A stretch of DNA of 11,848 nucleotides from JACPLA01 sp035291905 (GTDB lineage Bacteria; Bacteroidota; Ignavibacteria; UBA10030). The DNA is taken from assembly GCA_035291905.1 (NCBI GenBank), contig DATDRF010000260.1, positions 1 through 11,848 on the forward strand, in the 5' to 3' direction. Below, in pieces: positions 6,384 to 11,848 of the stretch (the first letter of the stretch is position 1; every line of letters starts with the position of its first letter). A model generated the notes under the pieces. It was not told the origin of the DNA and searched no databases. It saw only the letters and a list, made by a program, of their open reading frames with translations. The position numbers and the translations under genes are program-made.

Positions 6384-6680
6384 TCTTTGCCTTCCTTTCT
6401 GCCACGAGGTTTCATGCTCTTCGTATGACTAACCTACGAGAGCGTGCTTCGCTTTTCTATGACATGGTTATGCGTTTATTTGAGGCTTGGTGGAGAAAAC
6501 GTGCAGAATCGGGCGACATGGATATGTCAGGTGAGGTGGGGACAAGGAGGTGTGAATCGGATGGTAGAGGGATCGGAGAAAATGAGGACGGCGTTGTTCG
6601 AACTCAACCCCAGGTGAGGCGATGAGTTTGCTGGTTCGTATTAGCAGAACAAGAGATTGCGCAGATTCTGAAGGAAGGGC
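6384..6680. other. Intergenic region upstream of the LysE-like operon
   Basis: 297 bp between the end of the response regulator and the LysE-like start, both minus. No supportable gene is present: the plus-strand reading frames are antisense shadows or lack protein-like character. It should hold the operon promoter, but no clear -35/-10 pair was found. It contains the direct repeat and dyad annotated at 6461-6528. Confidence 0.5.
6461..6528. repeat. Repeated GACATGGwTATG sites, the second forming a dyad
   Basis: GACATGGTTATG (6461-6472) and GACATGGATATG (6515-6526) differ at one base and are 54 bp apart start to start, roughly five helical turns. The second copy extends into an inverted repeat, GACAT-GGAT-ATGTC (6515-6528). 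The position 78-145 bp ahead of the operon start suits a pair of regulator-binding sites. This is a visual find and no regulator is assigned. Confidence 0.35.
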
Positions 6681-7310
6681 CTACACTAACCCCTGCCTCA
6701 TAGCCTTCGCGACCGCTTGCGACTTGGAGTGTACCTGCAGTTTCTCGTAGATATGCCGGATGTGATTGCGAACAGTGTCGAGGCTGATGAAAAGCTTTTC
6801 TCCAACCATGGCGTAATTCGATCCTTCCGCCAGGAGGGAAAGGATTTCCTGCTCACGCTTCGTAAGATCGGTGCGCTGTTCGACGGATGGGGCGTACCGG
6901 CGGAACATATCGACAACGTGTCGCGCCACGAAGGGGGTCATCGGCATTCCCCCGGCGGCGGCCTCCTGGATGGCTTCGAGGATTTTCAACGGCGGAGTCT
7001 TTTTGACAATATACCCGTTCGCTCCGGCCATGATCGCTTCGAAAATGTGCCGGTCATCTTCGAACACTGTGAGCATGACAATCTGAATCTCCTGGGCCCG
7101 CTTCCGGATGAGCCGGGCACCTTCGACTCCGCTTTTGCCGGGAAGTCCGATGTCCATCAGAACCACGTCTGCAGCAGGAAAAGTCCTCAATGCTTCTTCC
7201 ACGGAAGCGAAACTGCCGACACACCGGAACCCCTCGGTGCTGCGGAGGATATGAAAAAGCCCTTCGCGGAAATCATCGTGGTCTTCTATTATGACTACTC
7301 GCAGCGTCAT
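6681..7310 (-). CDS. NarL/LuxR-type response regulator
   Basis: Two-component output protein of 209 residues from the chosen ATG at 7310. Receiver domain: acidic pair E9/D10 in IIEDHDD, phospho-acceptor D53 in VVLMDIGLPG, T81, and K103 in YIVKKT. The C-terminal LuxR/GerE helix-turn-helix (about 148-203) begins LTKREQEILSLLAEG and includes SLDTVRNHIRHIYEKL, with the family's VRNH recognition helix. The receiver-like MTLRVVIIEDH start is preceded by TTGAGG. A start 7 codons earlier (7331) is possible but has no ribosome-binding site. The gene follows the sensor kinase by 53 bp on the same strand, so the two form a cognate pair. Its targets are not shown; the divergent phospholipase-like gene and the dyad at 6515 are candidates. 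Confidence 0.93.
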   Translation of the reverse strand: MTLRVVIIEDHDDFREGLFHILRSTEGFRCVGSFASVEEALRTFPAADVVLMDIGLPGKSGVEGARLIRKRAQEIQIVMLTVFEDDRHIFEAIMAGANGYIVKKTPPLKILEAIQEAAAGGMPMTPFVARHVVDMFRRYAPSVEQRTDLTKREQEILSLLAEGSNYAMVGEKLFISLDTVRNHIRHIYEKLQVHSKSQAVAKAMRQGLV

Positions 7311-7354
7311 AGAAAATGCCTCAACAAACATGCAAGACAGAACTTATCAAAGCA

Positions 7355-7372
7355 ATGACACAATCATGTCAT
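7355..7372. repeat. Dyad across the sensor-kinase stop codon
   Basis: ATGACA (7355-7360) and TGTCAT (7367-7372) are perfect inverted repeats with a 6-nt centre overlapping the kinase TGA. It could be a weak RNA hairpin that tunes regulator expression, or an operator half-site related to the GACAT/ATGTC dyad at 6515. Chance is also plausible for 6-bp arms. Confidence 0.25.
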
Positions 7373-9169
7373 CTTTTTCGACAGGGAAACGCTCGTTCCC
7401 ACCCTGGGCGACGTTTCCAAACTGAATTGTGCCCCAATGGACCGGGCGCGCTTCTCCATGCTCCGAAGACCGTGCCCGCGACCCGGCCTCCCCTCCATCC
7501 GAAATCCACGGCCATTATCCTGAACACGTAACTCGAACATCACGCCCGACATCCCTGCTTCCACCGTCACCTTCTTTGCTCCGGAATGCCGAACCGCATT
7601 GTGCGTTGCTTCCTTGAAGACGAGGTACATGTTTCTGCGAACTTCCGGACTCAGCCATATTTCAATCGCACCAGGTTGCATCGTGATTTGGTACTGTATG
7701 CCGTTCGCCGTGCAGAGCTGGGATGCATAATCCCGCATCCGAATGAGCAATTGACTCATGGTATCCCCTTCCGGCGAAACGGACCACACAATGTCGCCGA
7801 TTGCATCAACGGAATCGCCCGCCATCGTGGCGATCCGTTCGATGAGCTGCCTGACATCCTGAGACGGATGTTTCAGCTTCGTGCGCAACGATGTGGCAAA
7901 CAAGGAAATGCTTCCCAGTGTCGAGGCAAGGTCGTCATGCAGGTCCCTCGCCAGCCGATCCCGCAATTCCGCCTTCCCCAGTTCATTCTCGATCTTTCTG
8001 AGGTTCACTCTGTCGCTGAGTGAAACAGAAAGCAGAAGCGCATCCAGCAGAGTTCCAAAATGAACGGGATGAACCGTGAGGGAAATATCGGTAAGGATGC
8101 CAAGATTCCTGAACATTCGCACCAGGACTGCAACGGAGAGTGCGGCAATCGCAAGCGTAAACGGTTTTGCGGGCTGATACCCCTGCCGCCAGCGGAGGAT
8201 TGCAGGAGGGAGAAGAACGAGTACTGCTATGATCGTCATGACCGACACGGCGGGATACAAGAACCACAAGGGAAGGATTGGAATCAGCAGAATCATGAGG
8301 ATTCCCGTCCTCTTCACGAGATTCATGATCTTGTCGTAGGAAGGCACGTTGGTGCTCGTCGCCAGCAGACGTTGTGTCAGGACTTGCGCAATGATGATGT
8401 TGGCTGCAAACGCGAAAGGAAAAATGTGCTGCACGATCCACGGGTGAGCAGAGGGAAAGTACAGAAGCATGAAACCGTCAAATGTGAATTGAGAAAGACC
8501 GAAGAACAACACAAGCAGTGTGTAGCACAGGTACACGATGTCGCGAAAAGAGAAAAAGAGAATAAGATTATATACCAGGAGAACGAGGAGAATTCCGTAA
8601 TACATTCCGAGAATAAGATTCTCGTCGTTTACATTCTGAAGAAAGGAATTCTCGTGATGAAGCGTGAGAGGCACGACGATTGCACCCGAAGAGAGTATTT
8701 GGAGCCCAATGGTGACCGAGTCGTTTCCGGCAAGAGCAAGGCGGAAAACGGGATTCCTGCTTTTCAACGCAGATGCATCTCGCATGATGGAAGTCCCGCC
8801 CTCCTGCATAAGCACCGAACCGTCGGAATTCCGGACATAGACACGAATGAAGTCAAGAAGAGGATAACCCGTCTCGAGAATAAGATGCAATTCACGGTCC
8901 CCGCCGTTCGCGACCTTTGTGAGAATCCAGATCGTCGAGTTCGTAAACCCAAAGTTGGGGATATCGTGGCCGCTCGGCCGGAATTGAGCAAGGGTCGAGG
9001 GAGAGAGCAATTCAGGAAAGCGAAGATGATTCCCGCTGTCTTCCAGAACAAGGCATGATGATCCGATGTGAACCGGTTCCCCGGTATTATCGACCCAAAC
9101 AGAATTTTGTGACTGAGCTGTGCACAGGAGGAAAGGAATGAAGAACATCCATTTTCGCGTGGCGGCCAT
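7364..9169 (-). CDS. 7TMR-DISM sensor histidine kinase (HisKA_3/HATPase)
   Basis: Sensor of 601 residues from the ATG at 9169. A signal peptide (about 1-21, MFFIPFLLCTAQSQ) leads into a periplasmic beta-rich 7TMR-DISM extracellular domain (about 22-170, with FGFTNSTIWI and LETGYPLLDFIRVY). About seven membrane helices follow (185-385). A short coiled linker precedes the HisKA_3 dimerisation helix RDLHDDLASTLGSISL, with phospho-acceptor H411. The ATPase domain shows N-box FKEATHNAVRHSG (N524), DNGRGF (551-556) and GRGHGLRSM (563-571). These kinases pair with NarL-type regulators, and one follows directly. DISM ectodomains are thought to bind small molecules or carbohydrates, but the ligand here is unknown. 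A TTG at 9196 would add nine residues. Neither start has a clear ribosome-binding site, so the exact N-terminus is uncertain. Confidence 0.9.
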   Translation of the reverse strand: MAATRKWMFFIPFLLCTAQSQNSVWVDNTGEPVHIGSSCLVLEDSGNHLRFPELLSPSTLAQFRPSGHDIPNFGFTNSTIWILTKVANGGDRELHLILETGYPLLDFIRVYVRNSDGSVLMQEGGTSIMRDASALKSRNPVFRLALAGNDSVTIGLQILSSGAIVVPLTLHHENSFLQNVNDENLILGMYYGILLVLLVYNLILFFSFRDIVYLCYTLLVLFFGLSQFTFDGFMLLYFPSAHPWIVQHIFPFAFAANIIIAQVLTQRLLATSTNVPSYDKIMNLVKRTGILMILLIPILPLWFLYPAVSVMTIIAVLVLLPPAILRWRQGYQPAKPFTLAIAALSVAVLVRMFRNLGILTDISLTVHPVHFGTLLDALLLSVSLSDRVNLRKIENELGKAELRDRLARDLHDDLASTLGSISLFATSLRTKLKHPSQDVRQLIERIATMAGDSVDAIGDIVWSVSPEGDTMSQLLIRMRDYASQLCTANGIQYQITMQPGAIEIWLSPEVRRNMYLVFKEATHNAVRHSGAKKVTVEAGMSGVMFELRVQDNGRGFRMEGRPGRGHGLRSMEKRARSIGAQFSLETSPRVGTSVSLSKKMT

Positions 9170-9347
9170 GAGGAGAGCGGCTTCTTGAGTGAACAACGGT
9201 AGGGATTATTGGAACGAAAGTAAAGGGCGTCGAATCCTGGTGGCCTCGGTCTTTTCTCTGCCCCGCTTAGTTGTTGAAATTCAGCCGTCAACTTGCCAAT
9301 GTTCTCTTTTGATTTTTCAGGTTTCACTTTTCCCTTATTTCACGCCC

Positions 9348-9376
9348 TTGATTCTTACGCAGGGGGTGATTACCAT
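9348..9376 (+). promoter_or_regulatory. Weak candidate promoter for the phospholipase-like gene
   Basis: TTGATT (9348-9353) and TACCAT (9371-9376) are separated by 17 bp, each matching the sigma-70 consensus at four of six positions. The distance to the ATG is about 118 bp. Promoters in this phylum often deviate from that consensus, so this is only a candidate. Confidence 0.2.
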
Positions 9377-9482
9377 AGCACTCCACAGACGCCAAAGGCC
9401 CTCACCTCCCAGCCGGCCTCGCCTTATCGACTCGAACATCGTCTGTTCTCCAGTTGACGGCAGGCAACTTCAATTCAACATC

Positions 9483-9489
9483 AAGGAGG
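9483..9489 (+). promoter_or_regulatory. Shine-Dalgarno sequence fixing the phospholipase-like gene start
   Basis: A perfect AAGGAGG lies 5 nt before the ATG at 9495, just ahead of the signal peptide. It settles the start against the open frame that extends back to 9189. Confidence 0.8.
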
Positions 9490-9494
9490 TTGGA

Positions 9495-11507
9495 ATGGCC
9501 ACTCTCCGGAATGATGTTCGATTCATGTTGGTTGTGATAGTACTCTCGATTCTCGTGTGTTCACCGGCAAGAGGTCACACAACACGCGGGCATAACGTCA
9601 TAGAGGCTGCGGCCTACAAGAATCTGCTGAAAAAACAGAGGGGGGACATCCCACACCTTCCGTCCATGTCAGGGAAAGAAGTGATAGACCTTCTTGTTGC
9701 CCAAAGGATCCTCCGCGTCCCACCATGCTATCCCCAACCAGACGGAAACCCTGACTGCAATATGACGGAAACCGATTCACTTGGTTGGCTTCCCGTAATT
9801 GGCTCAGGAGACATGGATGCAATCTTCTATCGTCAATTCAGCAAGAATGGCCAGTATTTTCATTTCATGGCAAGTCCTGGAGCTCTCTATCGCAATCCGG
9901 AAATAGATCCTCGTACCAATGCTCCCCGCGGCCTTACCGAAGAGGCATACCCCCTCGCCATCCGATTTCTGACCGGGATGTACTTCGAAATCCTCGAGCG
10001 CAGCGACGAATCAAAGAAGTACTACAGAGATCTCTATTCCCTCATCCATACGGTGGGTGATTCATTTTCCGAAGCGCACGCCGACCGCGACACGGTCACA
10101 TGGGCGATCAAGCTTCTGAAACCGTGGCAGGCCACAGCGTGGGAACCCTTCCTTATTTACTGGTCCGGCTGGCCTTACTACTTCAGCGATCTCATCCATT
10201 GGTTCCCGGAAGATCCGCGCGATAAAATGTACTACAGGGAAGATCTTGTGCCCGCTGATGAAGTCGAATTCTATGAAAAGAGTCCTTATCTTCTACCTCG
10301 ATTGTTCCTTAACGCGCGCGGCATCGAAGCCGCGGACGCGATTGAAGACCTTCTCGTCATTACTGCCATCATCCTCAAGGAAGGCGGCGACAACAAGGAT
10401 TCCCTCGAGCGCGCCGCCACGCGAGAATGGCGCTGGTATCTCGATCAGCATTTCAAAGGATACAGTGATCCTGACCTCGTATCCACCGTTGAATTCAAAG
10501 CCGCTCCGCGGGAAGAACAGGAATGGCGACCGATGGTGCAGGTTGGAGTAACTGGAAGAACTCGCAAGACTCCCGGCGGCCAGGATTTGCTCGTCGCCAT
10601 GAACTTTGCGAAACCGCCAAGTGTCGTTGACCCGTTCGGGTTCTATGCCGGTTATGAGATCGGACGCCGTTCCGGCGCAGGCTCAACACTCTGGGTAGGT
10701 TCGGTCAGCTTCGGCCTTTACCTGTGGCATTATTCCGACCTATTGGCACTCGGTCTCGATCCCACCGTCGCCGACCTCACTTGGGATGGAAACCGGTTAA
10801 CAGTCGAGCCGATGTTCTCTTTTGCGCGATTCGACGCATGGATTTCACGCCGCGTGTGGGTCAGCGTCCAAGGATTCCGCTACTCTCTCATCAACGGTTT
10901 TCGGTCGAGAGAATTCTCCCTGACCCTCGGTGTTGCATTCAGTCGCGATATCCCCCTTCACTGGACCGATTGGTTCACTCCACGCCGATACCTCGACAAA
11001 GCGGAGCAACCTGTCGGCGAACGCTGGCGCATTCCCGATGTTGATTCACCCCTCCGGCTCAACCCGAGGGCGTACGGCTACTTCCATCCCTTCGGTTACG
11101 GATTCCATAGCAGGCCAAGCCACATTTCCATCCTTCCTGTGGGCTACACGTTTCTCCGCGACATTGACCGACGGTCAAAATTTTCCAGGTGGAGCTATGG
11201 AATGTATGTCGGGGCCGGCGGCGAACACAAGGGTCATGAGGTGTGGATGTTCGTGAAGGCAGGCCCTGTGATCCGTTTCAGACTTCTTTCGCTCCTTTCG
11301 CTCCAAGCCGCGCCGCTGACTCCCCGTCCTGCCATAGGCCTGTCGAAACATGCCAAAGGTTATGTTGATGCAGACGCATCGGCGACAATCGTGTTGGCGC
11401 TCGGTTCAATCGAGCTGGACCTTGACGTGCTCAAATACTCGTTCAGGGAAAAGCATTTGGAGAAGAAGGCAATTGCAGAGCTCAAAGTCGGAATACTACG
11501 GGAGTGA
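9495..11507 (+). CDS. Exported zinc-PLC/S1-P1-nuclease-like domain fused to a putative beta-barrel
   Basis: 670 residues with a signal peptide (FMLVVIVLSILVCSPARG, 10-27). The N-terminal half (about 28-330) is helical with a His/Asp pattern like zinc phospholipase C and S1/P1 nuclease: H28 and H33 (HTTRGHNVIEAAAY), D106/D108, H123 (QYFHFM), and LIHTVGDSFSEAHADRD giving H185-x3-D189-x5-H195. That spacing equals the H118/D122/H128 set of Bacillus cereus PLC, where three zinc ions are held. The second His/Glu pair of that enzyme (H142/E146) has no obvious match at the same distance, so activity is uncertain. Residues about 345-665 are strand-like, Gly/aromatic-rich and typical of an outer-membrane barrel (VGVTGRTR, SVSFGLYLWHYSD, FSLTLGVAF). 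Four bp separate the stop from the next gene. The homology is by motif only. A lipid or nucleic-acid phosphodiester substrate is inference. Confidence 0.7.
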   Translation: MATLRNDVRFMLVVIVLSILVCSPARGHTTRGHNVIEAAAYKNLLKKQRGDIPHLPSMSGKEVIDLLVAQRILRVPPCYPQPDGNPDCNMTETDSLGWLPVIGSGDMDAIFYRQFSKNGQYFHFMASPGALYRNPEIDPRTNAPRGLTEEAYPLAIRFLTGMYFEILERSDESKKYYRDLYSLIHTVGDSFSEAHADRDTVTWAIKLLKPWQATAWEPFLIYWSGWPYYFSDLIHWFPEDPRDKMYYREDLVPADEVEFYEKSPYLLPRLFLNARGIEAADAIEDLLVITAIILKEGGDNKDSLERAATREWRWYLDQHFKGYSDPDLVSTVEFKAAPREEQEWRPMVQVGVTGRTRKTPGGQDLLVAMNFAKPPSVVDPFGFYAGYEIGRRSGAGSTLWVGSVSFGLYLWHYSDLLALGLDPTVADLTWDGNRLTVEPMFSFARFDAWISRRVWVSVQGFRYSLINGFRSREFSLTLGVAFSRDIPLHWTDWFTPRRYLDKAEQPVGERWRIPDVDSPLRLNPRAYGYFHPFGYGFHSRPSHISILPVGYTFLRDIDRRSKFSRWSYGMYVGAGGEHKGHEVWMFVKAGPVIRFRLLSLLSLQAAPLTPRPAIGLSKHAKGYVDADASATIVLALGSIELDLDVLKYSFREKHLEKKAIAELKVGILRE

Positions 11508-11511
11508 CGTC

Positions 11512-11848
11512 ATGAAATACTTTTTCACGGTACTGGCGGTGTGTTGCGCCCATGTTGTCGTCCTCAGCCAGATCAAGATCGATCTGAAGACACCGACGGG
11601 TGACAAGGAAAAACTCAGGCTGGCGAAGGCGGGCCTTGGAGCGTACTTGCGACAGGCGGAATGGGCAGAGGTTGTCAACCTTGGTGAGGATTATTCGGTG
11701 TGGATCAAGGACCTCAAGCGCAAATTCATGGGCAATATCCTCCATTTCGACGTAACATTGGAGGTTCGCACCACTGCGGATGTCGGATCCGGCACTCTCC
11801 TCAACGGCCGAATGATCCAGGATACCATTGACCTCAGTGCGATCGGAT
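11512..11848 (+). CDS. Small exported protein, 3' end off window
   Basis: 112 codons are visible, open to the right edge. It starts at the ATG at 11512 with GGAG (11501-11504) 7 nt upstream, 4 bp after the phospholipase-like gene. It begins with a signal peptide (MKYFFTVLAVCCAHVVVLSQ) and then a charged soluble region (IKIDLKTPTGDKEKLRLAKA, later FDVTLEVRTTADVGSGTLL) with no motif that I recognise. A periplasmic or outer-membrane-associated partner of the upstream protein is the natural guess. The function is unknown. Confidence 0.72.
   Translation, partial: MKYFFTVLAVCCAHVVVLSQIKIDLKTPTGDKEKLRLAKAGLGAYLRQAEWAEVVNLGEDYSVWIKDLKRKFMGNILHFDVTLEVRTTADVGSGTLLNGRMIQDTIDLSAIG

Larger units (their letters stand above)
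9170..9494. other. Divergent intergenic region
   Basis: 325 bp between the sensor kinase (minus) and the phospholipase-like gene (plus). The plus frame stays open back to 9189, but that part lacks protein-like composition and sits ahead of a clear Shine-Dalgarno sequence and signal peptide. It should carry both promoters. No hairpin terminator or strong repeat was seen. Confidence 0.5.

Noticed and set aside
6215..6625. Plus-strand reading frame reaching into the intergenic region
   Set aside because: Half is antisense to the LysE-like gene. The remainder has no recognisable composition or ribosome-binding site.
6622..6750. Short plus-strand frame with GTGAGG before an ATG
   Set aside because: It overlaps the response regulator in antisense and encodes a Cys-rich, motif-free peptide.
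8060..9058. Plus-strand reading frame of 332 codons
   Set aside because: Antisense to the sensor kinase membrane and ectodomain. Its extreme content of Lys/Arg/Glu/Asn/His is the mirror of hydrophobic helices.
9223..9349. 8-bp inverted repeat AAGGGCGT/ACGCCCTT
   Set aside because: The arms are over 110 bp apart with no flanking extension. This is expected by chance in a region of this size.
9189..9494. 102-codon N-terminal extension of the phospholipase-like gene
   Set aside because: A perfect AAGGAGG and a signal peptide mark the start at 9495. An extension would bury the signal peptide.

Overview
The window looks like a chromosomal piece from a Gram-negative bacterium of the Bacteroidota/Ignavibacteriota (FCB) type. 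The signs are two outer-membrane beta-barrel proteins, a 7TMR-DISM sensor kinase with a NarL-type regulator, and a eukaryotic-like Ser/Thr kinase of the 'IGQTISHYKILEKLGEGGMG' family fused to TolB-like and TPR regions. This family is common in Ignavibacteria and related candidate phyla, and also in Acidobacteria. The assignment comes from protein style only, so it is tentative. No tRNA, rRNA, CRISPR array, IS element or transposase gene was seen.

Layout. (1) 1-2056, minus: Ser/Thr kinase, truncated by the left edge. (2) 2057-2441: a non-coding stretch of 385 bp rich in structure. It holds a relic of a second kinase start (2149-2199), two adjacent palindromes (2076-2096, 2102-2143), a leader hairpin burying a perfect Shine-Dalgarno sequence (2222-2262) and an AT-rich nested hairpin (2294-2325). 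(3) 2442-6383, all minus, probably one operon read from right to left: LysE-like exporter, HisC-like PLP aminotransferase, CDP-alcohol phosphatidyltransferase (4-bp overlap with the aminotransferase), exported beta-barrel protein, and a small exported protein that I read as a frameshifted prokaryotic-YEATS-like (pYEATS) gene. (4) 6384-6680: non-coding, with a candidate repeated operator. (5) 6681-9169, minus: two-component pair, sensor kinase followed by LuxR/NarL regulator. (6) 9170-9494: divergent intergenic region. (7) 9495-11848, plus: an exported protein with an N-terminal zinc-phospholipase-C/S1-P1-nuclease-like helical domain and a C-terminal barrel-like region, followed after 4 bp by the start of a small exported protein that runs off the right edge.

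How the parts may work together. The aminotransferase/CDP-alcohol phosphatidyltransferase pair is translationally coupled and flanked by an exporter and an outer-membrane barrel. This suggests an envelope pathway that makes an amino-alcohol (or similar) intermediate and attaches it to a CDP-activated lipid or polyol. The chemistry is inference. The sensor kinase pair is divergent from the phospholipase-like/barrel gene and could control it. The most interesting items are the operon of unknown chemistry, the phospholipase-like/barrel fusion, the twice-frameshifted exported pYEATS-like gene, and the kinase-start relic joined to the intact kinase by a palindromic insert.
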